NCBI GenBank assembly: GCA_018063485.1
Contig: JAGPBG010000038.1
Span: 1 to 10,816, forward strand
From: Cypionkella sp.
GTDB lineage: Bacteria > Pseudomonadota > Alphaproteobacteria > Rhodobacterales > Rhodobacteraceae
Reading direction: 5' to 3'
Length of the DNA stretch: 10,816 nucleotides
Shown: positions 1 to 7,668 of the stretch, piece after piece
Layout of the letters: every line of letters begins with the position of its first letter
Position numbering within the stretch: position 1 is the first letter of the stretch
Made by a program: the position numbers and the translations under genes
Notes under the pieces: model-generated
What the model was told of the DNA's origin: nothing
The model's input: the letters and a program-made list of their open reading frames with translations, nothing else
Database searches by the model: none

Positions 1-1802
1 TCGATCCCCAAACGCTTGGCCAGCGCGGCAACCGCGCCCGCCACATCACCGGAAATCAACCTGATATCGCGCCCTTGAGCCTTGATCGCCTTCACCGCCT
101 CAATCGCGCCGGGACGCAAGCGGTCAGCAAAGCCAAAAGCCAGCGCCACACCGTCACGGGCGAGATAGGTTGCGGTGATATCCAAGGCCGTGGCACCGCA
201 CCAATCGGCCCGGCCCAGCCGCACCGTTTTGCCCTGCCATATTGCCTCGACGCCGTATCCCGGCACTTCGCACAAGTCACTCACCTCCAGCGGCGTGACC
301 CCTCGCGCGGCCGCCACCAAAGCCCGTGCCAAAGGATGCGAAGACCCTGCCGCCAGCGCCGCTGCCAGCGCAATATCCTGCGCCGAATGATCGGCCATAT
401 TCACCGGCTCGGGCGTGCCCATGGTCAGGGTGCCGGTCTTGTCGAACACCACCGTATCCACCTCGGCCAGCCGCTCCAGCGCCGTGCCATGTTTGATCAG
501 CAAACCCTTGCGAAACAACCGCCCCGAGGCCGAAGTCACCACTGCAGGCACCGCAAGGCCCAGCGCGCAGGGGCAGGTGATGATCAGCACGGCGGCCGAA
601 ATATTGATCGCAAAGCGCAAATCGCCGCCGGTTTTCCACATCCAGAACCCAAAGGCCGAGAACGACAGCAGATGCACCAGCGGCGAATACCAGCTTGCCG
701 CGCGCTCGGCCAGGCTGGTGTATCTGGTCTTGGCGCTTTCGGCCACCGCCACCAGATCGGCCATGCGGTGCAGACTGCTATCACGCCCCGCCGCCGTCAC
801 AAGCAGGGTCAAAGGCCCGGTCAGGTTCACTTCCCCGGCTGATACCGCCATCCCTGCACCTGCAAAAACCGGCAGGCTTTCGCCCGTCAGCAACGAGCGG
901 TCCACCTCAGAGGCCCCCGCCGTGATCACCCCATCCACCGGCATCCGCCCACCGGGACGCACCAGCACCAGATCGCCCGCAATCACCTCGGAAATCGGGC
1001 GGACAACCTCGGCCCCGTCCATCAGCACCACCGCGCGCGGCACCTCAAGTGCGGCCAACTCCTCGGCCGCCGACCGCGCCACCGCTCGTGTGCGATGATC
1101 CAGATAGCGCCCGGCCAGAAGGAAAAACACCAGCATCACAGCCGCATCGAAATAGGCGTGTTCACCCGATTGCCACGTCTCGAACACCGAGATCGAAGTT
1201 GCCAAGATCAGCGCCAACGAGATCGGCACATCCATGCCCAACCGCCCAACCTTCAACGAGGCCCAGGCCGAACGGAAAAACGGCTGGCCCGAGAAGATCA
1301 CCGTCGGAATCGCAATCAGCGCGGAAATCCAGTGGAACATGTCGCGCGTTGATCCATCCGCGCCTGCCCAGACCGCAATCGACAGCAGCATCACGTTCAT
1401 CATGGCGAAAAACGCCACGCCCAGCCGCATCAACAACTCACGTCCCTGCCGGTCGGTCTCGGTCGCGCTCAGCAATCCGGGGTCCAGCTCATGCGCCTCA
1501 TAACCCACCCCGGCCAGAACGCTGATCAGCCCATCCGCCGTCACCCCCGCATCTGCGTCCACCGACAACCGCTTCATCGTCAGATTGACGCGGGCCGAGT
1601 TCACGCCCTCAACCGCCTGCACCGCCTGTTCCACCGTCACGATACAGGCCGCGCAATGCGCCGTTGGCAAAGACAGCACCAGCCGCACATCCTTCAACGC
1701 GGCCATCTCGGCCAACCGCTGTGCCGAAGGCACCACGGCACAGGCCGGGCAGGCCTGCATCCCGCCGGCCTCATGGGCTTGCAGTGGCTGCGTGATCGAC
1801 AT
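1..1802 (-). CDS. ccoI: CcoI (FixI-type) copper-transporting P1B-ATPase, 3' end outside window
   Basis: This is an inner-membrane P1B-type ATPase that supplies copper for the CuB site during cbb3 oxidase assembly. Six hundred codons are visible and the gene runs off base 1, so the distal part of the ATP-binding domain, including the GDGxND hinge motif, is missing here. A cysteine pair (CPAC, residues 18-21) precedes a heavy-metal-associated domain with HCAAC at 49-53. The actuator TGES motif is at 306-309, the membrane metal-binding CPC at 410-412, the phosphorylation site DKTGT at 454-458, the SSHP nucleotide-binding motif at 487-490 and GYG at 515-517. Hydrophobic segments lie near 128-145, 158-172, 193-206, 219-232, 376-388 and 398-420. 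The start lies 3 nt after the ccoH stop, with an AAGGG ribosome site overlapping the end of ccoH. The CPC and double N-terminal cysteine layout fit the CcoI/CopA2 group better than housekeeping CopA. ccoS would be expected next, beyond the window. Confidence 0.95.
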   Translation of the reverse strand, partial: MSITQPLQAHEAGGMQACPACAVVPSAQRLAEMAALKDVRLVLSLPTAHCAACIVTVEQAVQAVEGVNSARVNLTMKRLSVDADAGVTADGLISVLAGVGYEAHELDPGLLSATETDRQGRELLMRLGVAFFAMMNVMLLSIAVWAGADGSTRDMFHWISALIAIPTVIFSGQPFFRSAWASLKVGRLGMDVPISLALILATSISVFETWQSGEHAYFDAAVMLVFFLLAGRYLDHRTRAVARSAAEELAALEVPRAVVLMDGAEVVRPISEVIAGDLVLVRPGGRMPVDGVITAGASEVDRSLLTGESLPVFAGAGMAVSAGEVNLTGPLTLLVTAAGRDSSLHRMADLVAVAESAKTRYTSLAERAASWYSPLVHLLSFSAFGFWMWKTGGDLRFAINISAAVLIITCPCALGLAVPAVVTSASGRLFRKGLLIKHGTALERLAEVDTVVFDKTGTLTMGTPEPVNMADHSAQDIALAAALAAGSSHPLARALVAAARGVTPLEVSDLCEVPGYGVEAIWQGKTVRLGRADWCGATALDITATYLARDGVALAFGFADRLRPGAIEAVKAIKAQGRDIRLISGDVAGAVAALAKRLGI

Positions 1803-1805
1803 GGT

Positions 1806-2258
1806 CTAGCCCTTTACAAACATATCCAAGCGCTGGCGAAACAGCGTGCCATCCTTGGCCCGCGCCTCGACATGCATCATCCATTTGCCGGTATTCAACG
1901 CCTCTTTCGCCACATAAATCCCGGCTTCGCGTGCAAACACCGGGTGCATATCCTCACGCGACTCCGTGGTGCGGCCCACCAGAACCTCCAGCGATGACAA
2001 CTCCACCGGCAGTCCGTCCTTATCCGCAAAGATCAGCCGCAACTCGCCGTTTTCATAAACATGGGTCAGCGTCCAGCCCAGCGCATTTTGCGCCGCCATC
2101 TCGGCATCGAAGGACTGGCTGGCGACATAGGAATTGTCGACCTCAAGCCCCGGAAAGGTGGAAACCGCCTTGTAAGCCATCAACAGATTAACCGCGATGA
2201 TCACGCCAAAGGCCGAAACCGTAATGGCCAGCACATGTTTTCCTGTCAGTTCGGCCAT
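1806..2258 (-). CDS. ccoH: CcoH (FixH) cbb3 oxidase assembly protein
   Basis: This 150-residue protein is a small membrane-anchored factor needed for assembly or stability of the cbb3 oxidase. One N-terminal transmembrane helix is visible at about residues 8-30. It is followed by a short linker and a periplasmic domain of about 110 residues. The NSYVASQSFDAEM stretch (42-54) and the following GW are typical of the FixH family. The ATG directly abuts the TAA of ccoG (TAAATG), and an AAAGG ribosome site lies inside the end of ccoG. This points to translational coupling. The length matches the family. There are no cysteines or obvious metal ligands, so it is probably structural and not a copper carrier. 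The identification rests on the family signature and on its place between ccoG and ccoI. Confidence 0.95.
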   Translation of the reverse strand: MAELTGKHVLAITVSAFGVIIAVNLLMAYKAVSTFPGLEVDNSYVASQSFDAEMAAQNALGWTLTHVYENGELRLIFADKDGLPVELSSLEVLVGRTTESREDMHPVFAREAGIYVAKEALNTGKWMMHVEARAKDGTLFRQRLDMFVKG

Positions 2259-3698
2259 TTACTTTGCCTTTCCATTGAACACGGTATCATGATGCACCCG
2301 ATCAGTACCGGGGGTAAGTTCGGTGCCTTCATCCTCGATCCATATCCGCAGATCGGTCCGCGTCGTGGTTGCCGCCACACTTCCCGCTGCGGCCACCAGA
2401 TACAGCTTTTGCGTCTTGGTCTCATTGGCCGGAACCAGCACCCGCAGACCCGGCTCGCCTTCCAGCGTCGCGGTCATCGGCGCGTCCGAAGCAATCGAGA
2501 AATCAAACCAACGGTCCTCGCCATGCTTGTTGCGCAACCGCAGATCATAGGTGTTCCTGATCGCACCATCCGACAGTATCACATATTGCGGATTGCGCAC
2601 CGGCGTCACGTTGATGTCGATTTCCGTGCGCAAGAACAGCGCCACGACCAGCGCAATGCCGATACCGCTCCACAGCACGGAATACATGATGGTTCGCGGC
2701 CTGAACACATGCTGCCAGACTGATTTTGGCGGCTTGCCCACACGTTCGCGGGTCTCATCGGTCAGCGCCAGATAGCCGATCAGATCACGCGGCTTGCCGA
2801 TCTTGTCCATCACATCGTTGCAGGCATCAATACACAAGCCGCAAGTGATACAGGCCATTTGCTGACCGTCGCGGATATCAATCCCCATTGGACAAACGTT
2901 GACGCAGGCCATGCAATCAATGCAATCGCCGTTGCCTTCGACGGTGGCCTTTCCACGCGGCTCGCCTCGCCAATCGCGGTAGCCGATGGTCAGCGTGTCT
3001 TCATCCACCATCGCCGCCTGAATCCGCGGCCATGGGCAGGCATAAATGCAAATCTGTTCGCGTGCGAAGCCGCCAAAGAAAAACGTGGAGAGCGTCAGGA
3101 TCGCCATTGTCATATAGGCAATCGGGTGTGCCGTGCCCCGGATCAGATCAACGGCAAGTGTCGGCGCATCGGTGAAATAGAAAACCCATGCCCCGCCAGT
3201 TGCCAGACCGATCAACAGCCAGACCACCCATTTGATCGCCCGCTTGCGTATCTTTTCGCCATTCCACGCCTGCCGGTGCAGGCGCATCCGCGCGTTGCGG
3301 TCGCCCTCGATCCAGCGCTCCACCAGAATGAACAGATCCGTCCACACCGTTTGCGGACAGGCATAACCGCACCAGACCCGCCCGGCGGCCGAGGTGAACA
3401 AAAACAGCCCCAACCCGGCCATGATCAGCAAACCGGCGATGAAATAGAACTCATGCGGCCATATCTCGATCATGAAAAAGAAAAAGCGCCGTCCGGCCAT
3501 GTCAATCAACACCGCCTGATCCGGCAGGTTTGGCCCGCGGTCCCAGCGGATGAAGGGGGTGACGTAGTAAATCCCCAGCGTCACCGCCATGATCCACCAT
3601 TTCAGTGTTCGAAAGGCACCTTTCACCCGGCGCGGAAAAACCGGTTCGCGGGCGGCATAAAGGCTGGGCGGGGGGGTATCTGACTCACTCACAGTCAT
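2259..3698 (-). CDS. ccoG: CcoG (FixG/RdxA-like) polyferredoxin, cupric reductase for cbb3 assembly
   Basis: This is a membrane iron-sulfur protein; members of the CcoG family reduce Cu(II) to Cu(I) for delivery to the cbb3 oxidase. The chosen start gives 479 residues. It has a GGAAA ribosome site 5 nt upstream and begins MTVSES. A start 30 codons earlier is open but adds an atypical Arg/Lys/Cys-rich stretch and has no better ribosome site. Membrane helices are visible near residues 32-50, 84-104, 155-175, 192-212 and 336-356. Membrane-proximal CxxxCP motifs occur at C110/C114 and C217/C221. Two 4Fe-4S motifs follow: C259, C262, C265, C269-P, then C283, C286, C289, C293. Residues 360-479 form the Ig-like FixG C-terminal domain. 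It is the first gene of the G-H-I block, 290 nt downstream of ccoP and behind a terminator, so it is probably transcribed from its own promoter. Confidence 0.97.
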   Translation of the reverse strand: MTVSESDTPPPSLYAAREPVFPRRVKGAFRTLKWWIMAVTLGIYYVTPFIRWDRGPNLPDQAVLIDMAGRRFFFFMIEIWPHEFYFIAGLLIMAGLGLFLFTSAAGRVWCGYACPQTVWTDLFILVERWIEGDRNARMRLHRQAWNGEKIRKRAIKWVVWLLIGLATGGAWVFYFTDAPTLAVDLIRGTAHPIAYMTMAILTLSTFFFGGFAREQICIYACPWPRIQAAMVDEDTLTIGYRDWRGEPRGKATVEGNGDCIDCMACVNVCPMGIDIRDGQQMACITCGLCIDACNDVMDKIGKPRDLIGYLALTDETRERVGKPPKSVWQHVFRPRTIMYSVLWSGIGIALVVALFLRTEIDINVTPVRNPQYVILSDGAIRNTYDLRLRNKHGEDRWFDFSIASDAPMTATLEGEPGLRVLVPANETKTQKLYLVAAAGSVAATTTRTDLRIWIEDEGTELTPGTDRVHHDTVFNGKAK

Positions 3699-3774
3699 TG
3701 CTTTCCGATTTTGGGCCCCTCTGGCGATCAGGGTCGTTAGAAACCGTCTCTTGGACGCGGTGCAGGTCCATGCT

Positions 3775-3788
3775 TTGACCCGTATCAT
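3775..3788 (-). promoter_or_regulatory. Candidate degenerate FNR/FnrL site upstream of ccoG
   Basis: On the minus strand the site reads ATGAT-ACGG-GTCAA, 8 of 10 matches to TTGAT-N4-ATCAA. Its centre lies about 83 bp upstream of the ccoG ATG, which allows a promoter 3' of it with a short leader. A good -10 hexamer at the ideal distance was not found. The call rests on the similarity, on the known oxygen control of ccoGHIS operons in relatives, and on the terminator just upstream. An 8/10 match can occur by chance, so this is tentative. Confidence 0.35.
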
Positions 3789-3857
3789 TCAAACATCCGA
3801 AATGCAGCTTTTCCCATGCGGCAAGGCAGCGCGGTGCGGCATTTGGCCCTGCAAAAC

Positions 3858-3889
3858 CGCAAGGCCGGACCCTGTGATCCGGCCTTGCG
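3858..3889 (-). terminator. Rho-independent terminator after ccoNOQP
   Basis: A perfect 12-bp stem (3858-3869 with 3878-3889) encloses an 8-nt loop. On the minus strand the stem is followed by GGTTTTG, a short T run. It lies 100 nt past the ccoP stop and separates the structural operon from ccoG. The short T run suggests termination may be partial, leaving some read-through into the assembly genes. Confidence 0.7.
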
Positions 3890-3898
3890 CAGTGAACT

Positions 3899-3976
3899 GG
3901 GCACCGCTGGCTCTCAGGAAACGCGCGAATATAAAAGTCACCGGTGCCCGCCGAGGCCCGACCTTGCGGCCGGGCC
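3899..3976 (-). other. Stable hairpins in the ccoP 3' untranslated region
   Basis: Two inverted repeats lie between the ccoP stop and the terminator. The first, 3955-3976, is a 9-bp GC stem (one G-U pair) closed by a GCAA tetraloop of the GNRA type on the minus-strand transcript. The second pairs 3899-3906 with 3942-3949, 8 bp around an AT-rich 35-nt loop. Together with the terminator they would give the operon transcript a three-hairpin 3' end. Roles in mRNA stability or as a source of a 3'-derived small RNA are inference only. Confidence 0.5.
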
Positions 3977-3988
3977 CCGACATCTGGT

Positions 3989-4873
3989 TTATTCCCCGCC
4001 GCCCAAGGCGTGGACGTAAACGGCCACGGCGCGGATCTCATCCTCGGACAGACGCGCAGGCACGGTCCAAGACGGCATTACGCCAAAGCGGGCATATGTC
4101 ACGGAATGGGTGACGGTATCGCGGTCGCCACCATAAAGCCAAACGGCATCCGTCAGATTGGGCGCACCCTGGGCGCGGTCGCCCTTGCCATCTTGGCCAT
4201 GACAAGCGGAACAGTTGTCGGCAAACAAAGTGGCACCGGTTGCGGCTTTGGTCGCGTCGTGATCTTGCCCCGAGATTTGCAGGACATATTCAACCACTTC
4301 GCCAATCTGCGCCGGTTCCAGCAATCCATCCACGCCGAATTTCGGCATTTCCGAATAGCGCGCGTCGCCATCGGTGGTGTTGCGGATACCATGCGTAATC
4401 GTTGTATGGATCGAATCCAGATCACCGCCCCAGAGCCAATCATTGTCCAGAAGATTGGGATAGCCCTTGCCCTGCACACCCGCCGCCCCCGAGCCATGGC
4501 ACTGGGCGCACCAGGTCTTGAACACGGCGGCGCCCGCTGCCTGGGCATATTGGTTCAGCGTATCATCCCCGGGAATATCCGTCAGATTGGCGGCCACCAG
4601 CTTGGCCTTTATATCAGCATTGGCATCGTCAAACTGCTTGATCTCGGCCGCGACATCTGCCCGGGTCGAATAGCCCAGCACCCCCGGCGTTGCTCCGTTG
4701 ATCAAAGGCCATGCCGGATAGGCGATGGTATAGCCGATCCCCCAGATGATGCACAGGTAAAGCACCCAGACCCACCAGCGCGGCATCGGATTGTCATATT
4801 CCCGAATCCCGTCCCAGCTATGGCCGGTTGTCGGAACTTCGCGTTCGGACTTCTTAACTTGCTTGGCGCACAT
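3989..4873 (-). CDS. ccoP: CcoP, diheme cytochrome c subunit of cbb3 oxidase
   Basis: This 294-residue subunit accepts electrons from soluble or membrane cytochrome c and passes them to CcoO. A cytoplasmic N-terminal tail (about 1-31, with the [13 protein letters not shown] signature at 22-34) is followed by one membrane helix at about 33-52. A periplasmic region carries two cytochrome c domains. Heme-binding CxxCH motifs are at C122-C125-H126 and C221-C224-H225, with likely axial Met ligands M176 (SEMPKFG) and M266 (GVMPSW). The two domains share a W-L-x-GGD repeat (146-151 and 245-250), showing an ancient duplication. The start lies 3 nt after the ccoQ stop and has a GAGGAGG ribosome site. 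It is the last gene of the structural operon. Length and ligands are normal for the family. Confidence 0.98.
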   Translation of the reverse strand: MCAKQVKKSEREVPTTGHSWDGIREYDNPMPRWWVWVLYLCIIWGIGYTIAYPAWPLINGATPGVLGYSTRADVAAEIKQFDDANADIKAKLVAANLTDIPGDDTLNQYAQAAGAAVFKTWCAQCHGSGAAGVQGKGYPNLLDNDWLWGGDLDSIHTTITHGIRNTTDGDARYSEMPKFGVDGLLEPAQIGEVVEYVLQISGQDHDATKAATGATLFADNCSACHGQDGKGDRAQGAPNLTDAVWLYGGDRDTVTHSVTYARFGVMPSWTVPARLSEDEIRAVAVYVHALGGGE

Positions 4874-4876
4874 GGT

Positions 4877-5098
4877 TCACGCCTCCTCGGGTTGCGGCTT
4901 GGACGCCACGCGCCCCTGGCGCGCCTCGTCCGCAGCAGCGGGTTTCTTGTCATGGCGAAAGATCGAATTTGCCGCTTCGTCGTGGGCCTTGCGGCTTCCG
5001 GGCCGAAAGGCCCAGAAGATCACGGTGATGAACACCAAAAACAGCGCCAGCAACATCCAGCTATCAGCAAATTCGCGGAGCAGGGTGTAAAGTTCCAT
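4877..5098 (-). CDS. ccoQ: CcoQ, small accessory subunit of cbb3 oxidase
   Basis: This 73-residue protein has one membrane helix (about residues 14-31) ending in FWAFRPGSR, followed by a charged cytoplasmic tail. FixQ/CcoQ proteins stabilise the complex or the CcoP-CcoN/O association, and in Rhodobacter sphaeroides CcoQ has been linked to oxygen signalling. It lies between ccoO and ccoP. The ribosome site AGGAGG overlaps the ccoO stop codon, giving a 9-nt gap. The tail is longer than in minimal CcoQ proteins and rich in Ala, Lys and Glu. Sequence identity in this family is low, so the call rests on size, topology, the WAFRP motif and position. Confidence 0.93.
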   Translation of the reverse strand: MELYTLLREFADSWMLLALFLVFITVIFWAFRPGSRKAHDEAANSIFRHDKKPAAADEARQGRVASKPQPEEA

Positions 5099-5107
5099 CC
5101 CCGCCTC

Positions 5108-5836
5108 CTATCGGCTGGCATCGGGCGTAAAGGTCGAGAAATCGACCATCGTGCCCAAAACCTGCAAATAGGCGATCAGCGCATCCATCTCGGTCAGTTG
5201 CGGCTGACCGTCAAAATTCGCCACGTTCACCTTGTCGCCATAGCGCGCCTGCAACCCGTCAGTATCTGCATCGGGATTGGCCTGCGCTTTGTAGTCTTCA
5301 ACGGCGGCATCCAACATCTCGGAAGTATAGGGCACCCCGACCATCTGATGCGTCGCCATCACGTCGCGAGTATAGCGCCCGTCGATTTCCGTTTCGAGCA
5401 GGAAACTATACTTCGGCATCACCGATTCCGGCACCACCGATTGCGGATTGGTCAGGTGGTCCACATGCCAACTGTCGGAATAGCGCCCGCCCACCCGTGC
5501 CAGATCCGGCCCGGTGCGTTTGGAACCCCATTGGAACGGATGGTCATACATCGACTCCGCCGCCAGTGAGTAATGGCCATAACGCTCGACCTCGTCGCGC
5601 ATCGGGCGGATCATCTGACTGTGGCAGACATAGCACCCTTCACGGATGTAAATATCCCGGCCAGCCAGCTCCAAGGGCGTGTAGGGGCGCATCCCCTCCA
5701 CCTTTTCGATGGTGTTTTGCAGATAGAACAGCGGCACGATCTCTACCAGGCCGCCGATCGACACCACCACGAAACTCAGCGCCAAGAGCAACGTGGCATG
5801 CGTTTCAATCTTCTTGTGTTTGTCAAGAATTCCCAT
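5108..5836 (-). CDS. ccoO: CcoO, monoheme cytochrome c subunit of cbb3 oxidase
   Basis: This 242-residue membrane-anchored cytochrome c carries electrons from CcoP to the heme b of CcoN. One N-terminal membrane helix is visible at about residues 14-38. The heme c site is C68-Y-V-C71-H72, in the family signature [13 protein letters not shown]. The likely axial Met is M140 in ESVMPKY. A conserved block around residues 98-125 ([23 protein letters not shown] in part) is also typical. An AGGAA ribosome site precedes the ATG, which lies 15 nt after the ccoN stop. The length is within the usual range and no key residue is missing. Confidence 0.98.
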   Translation of the reverse strand: MGILDKHKKIETHATLLLALSFVVVSIGGLVEIVPLFYLQNTIEKVEGMRPYTPLELAGRDIYIREGCYVCHSQMIRPMRDEVERYGHYSLAAESMYDHPFQWGSKRTGPDLARVGGRYSDSWHVDHLTNPQSVVPESVMPKYSFLLETEIDGRYTRDVMATHQMVGVPYTSEMLDAAVEDYKAQANPDADTDGLQARYGDKVNVANFDGQPQLTEMDALIAYLQVLGTMVDFSTFTPDASR

Positions 5837-5851
5837 TTTCCTGCCCCCTCG

Positions 5852-7456
5852 TCATTCAGCAGGAACGGCGTTGTTCGCGTTGATCACAGCTTTTGCAGGC
5901 TGTGCGCGCACCGTCATCCACAGGTTGTAACACATGATCAGTCCACCGGTCAGGAACAGCGTTCCGCCCGTGCCGCGCACCACGTTCATCGGGAACTTGG
6001 CGGCCACCGAGTCTGCAAAGGCGTTCACGAGGAACCCGTTCGCATCCACTTCGCGCCACATCAGGCCCTCCATGATGCCCGACACCCACATCGAGCTTGC
6101 GTAAAGCACGATGCCGATCGTCGCGAGCCAGAAGTGCCACGAAACCAACTTCAGACTATACAGGCTTTCGCGATTCCACAGCCGCGGCGTAAGATAGTAG
6201 AGTGCACCAAAGGTGATCATGCCGTTCCAGCCAAGCGCGCCAGAATGAACGTGACCGATGGTCCAATCAGTATAGTGCGACAGGCTGTTCACCGCCTTGA
6301 TCGACATCATCGGGCCTTCGAAGGTGGACATGCCGTAAAAGCCGATGGAAACCACCATCATCCGAATGATCGGATCGGTGCGCAGCTTGTCCCAGGCACC
6401 CGAAAGCGTCATCAGACCGTTGATCATGCCACCCCAGGATGGCATCCACAGGATGATAGACATCACCATGCCCAAGGTCGCCGCCCAATCGGGCAATGCG
6501 GTGTAGTGCAGGTGGTGCGGGCCAGCCCAGATATAAAGGAAGATCAGCGCCCAGAAGTGGATGATCGACAGTTTATAGCTGTAGATCGGCCGTTCGATCT
6601 GTTTCGGGACAAAGTAATACATCATCCCGAGGAAACCGGCGGTCAGGAAAAAGCCCACGGCGTTATGGCCATACCACCACTGCACCATCGCATCCTGCAC
6701 ACCCGAGAACAACGACACCGATTGCGATGAAAAGATCGAAACCGGAATGGCCAGGTTGTTCACCACATGCAGCATCGCGATGGTCACGATGAACGACAGA
6801 TAGAACCAGTTGGCCACATAGATGTGCGGTTCTTTGCGGTTCCATAGCGTGCCAAGGAACACCAACAGATAGGCCACCCAAACCACGGTGATCCAGATGT
6901 CGATAAACCAGACGGTTTCAGCATATTCGCGCGACTGTGTGCCACCCAAAACATAAGTGGTTGCCGCCAGCACGATCATCAACTGCCAACCCCAGAACAC
7001 GAACCATGCCAGATTGCCGCCCCAAAGCCGCGTGGCGCAGGTGCGCTGCACGACGTAAAAGCTCGACATGATCAAAGCATTGCCACAAAAGGCAAAAATC
7101 ACCGCCGAGGTGTGCAAGGGGCGCAGGCGCCCAAAGTTCATCGTGCCCATTACATGATCAATGTTCAACCATGGAAAGGCCAATTGAAAGGCGATTGTCA
7201 CCCCAATCAGAAAGCCCACCACGCCCCAAAAGGCGGTGGCAATCACACCGGCACGAATGACGCCGTCCATATATTCATCCGCCGGGTGAACCCGGATTTC
7301 GCCCACATGGCGCAACTCGTAGACAAAGGCGATCGAAGCCGCCAACATCACGATGATCGCGCTCGCCATATACGGCAGGTCATGCGCGTAGTTCGAGGCG
7401 ATAGCGGCAAGAACCGCAGTCACTCCGAATACTACCAGCTTTGTATAATCCCACAT
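5852..7456 (-). CDS. ccoN: CcoN, catalytic subunit I of cbb3-type cytochrome c oxidase
   Basis: This is the heme-copper subunit that reduces oxygen and pumps protons at the inner membrane. The chosen start gives 534 residues beginning MWDYTKL, with a GAGGGG ribosome site 7 nt upstream. A start 40 codons earlier is open but would extend through the A-rich leader with a non-membrane, basic sequence. About twelve membrane helices are evident. Heme and copper ligands are visible: H115 (low-spin heme), H264 with H314/H315 for CuB, and H402/H404 for the high-spin and low-spin hemes. Y280 or Y281, in helix VII after H264, is the candidate crosslinked tyrosine of the C-type family. E380 in STFEGPMMS is also conserved in the family. 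It is the first gene of ccoNOQP, with FNR boxes upstream. Confidence 0.98.
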   Translation of the reverse strand: MWDYTKLVVFGVTAVLAAIASNYAHDLPYMASAIIVMLAASIAFVYELRHVGEIRVHPADEYMDGVIRAGVIATAFWGVVGFLIGVTIAFQLAFPWLNIDHVMGTMNFGRLRPLHTSAVIFAFCGNALIMSSFYVVQRTCATRLWGGNLAWFVFWGWQLMIVLAATTYVLGGTQSREYAETVWFIDIWITVVWVAYLLVFLGTLWNRKEPHIYVANWFYLSFIVTIAMLHVVNNLAIPVSIFSSQSVSLFSGVQDAMVQWWYGHNAVGFFLTAGFLGMMYYFVPKQIERPIYSYKLSIIHFWALIFLYIWAGPHHLHYTALPDWAATLGMVMSIILWMPSWGGMINGLMTLSGAWDKLRTDPIIRMMVVSIGFYGMSTFEGPMMSIKAVNSLSHYTDWTIGHVHSGALGWNGMITFGALYYLTPRLWNRESLYSLKLVSWHFWLATIGIVLYASSMWVSGIMEGLMWREVDANGFLVNAFADSVAAKFPMNVVRGTGGTLFLTGGLIMCYNLWMTVRAQPAKAVINANNAVPAE

Positions 7457-7559
7457 CTTGCGTCCCCTCGTCCCTGCCACTGCCGCTTTGATTGAAATTT
7501 TTTGCGGTTCGACATTTTTTCGATTGCTCCCCTTCTCACAGTGAGTGGTCGAGGCAGCC

Positions 7560-7573
7560 TTGATCCATGTCAA
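7560..7573. promoter_or_regulatory. FNR/FnrL box 2, proximal to ccoN
   Basis: The sequence is TTGAT-CCAT-GTCAA, matching the TTGAT-N4-ATCAA consensus at 9 of 10 positions. Its centre is about 110 bp upstream of the ccoN ATG. Used as a class II activator site (centre at -41.5) it would place the ccoN transcript start near 7525, with a leader of about 68 nt. Which box drives which gene cannot be read from sequence alone. Confidence 0.7.
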
Positions 7574-7591
7574 CAATCCTACTGCATGGGC

Positions 7592-7605
7592 TTGATCAAT
7601 ATCAA
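7592..7605. promoter_or_regulatory. FNR/FnrL box 1, perfect palindrome, shared ccoN/usp control region
   Basis: TTGATCAATATCAA matches the FNR consensus at all ten specified positions. It lies between divergently transcribed ccoN and the universal stress protein gene, 63 nt upstream of the latter's ATG and 32 bp (centre to centre) from box 2, about three helical turns. In Rhodobacterales FnrL activates ccoNOQP when oxygen falls, so this is very probably a real binding site. It could serve the plus-strand gene, the minus-strand operon, or both. Confidence 0.88.
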
Positions 7606-7630
7606 TGCGCTACAATATTTCATATGACAG

Positions 7631-7639
7631 TGTTATGCT
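7631..7639 (+). promoter_or_regulatory. Possible extended -10 of the universal stress protein gene
   Basis: TG-T-TATGCT is an extended -10 type element that would start transcription near 7646, about 23 nt before the ATG. The perfect FNR box would then be centred near -47, not the ideal -41.5, and no -35 hexamer is obvious. TACAAT at 7611-7616 is a better hexamer but overlaps poorly with the FNR box geometry. Confidence 0.3.
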
Positions 7640-7668
7640 AGAAACCTCCGCAAACGGGAGCCTGCCCA

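Noticed and set aside
75..1997. Several plus-strand open frames of 150 to 255 codons
   Set aside because: All are antisense to ccoI and ccoH, whose minus-strand frame is continuous and has all P-type ATPase motifs expected in the visible part.
3699..3788. Longer ccoG start at 3788
   Set aside because: The extra 30 residues are not typical of CcoG, and the ATG overlaps the FNR-like site. The start at 3698 has a better ribosome site.
3944..5569. 541-codon open frame on the plus strand
   Set aside because: It lies antisense to ccoP, ccoQ and ccoO, whose products have complete heme sites. Its translation is His/Arg/Gly-rich without any domain, as expected for the opposite strand of a GC-rich gene.
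5573..6730. 385-codon open frame on the plus strand
   Set aside because: Antisense shadow of ccoO and ccoN with a His/Arg-rich composition and no recognisable motif.
7457..7576. Longer ccoN start at 7576
   Set aside because: The additional 40 residues are basic and unlike CcoN proteins, which begin close to the first membrane helix. This start would also lie next to FNR box 2, upstream of the transcript start predicted from it.
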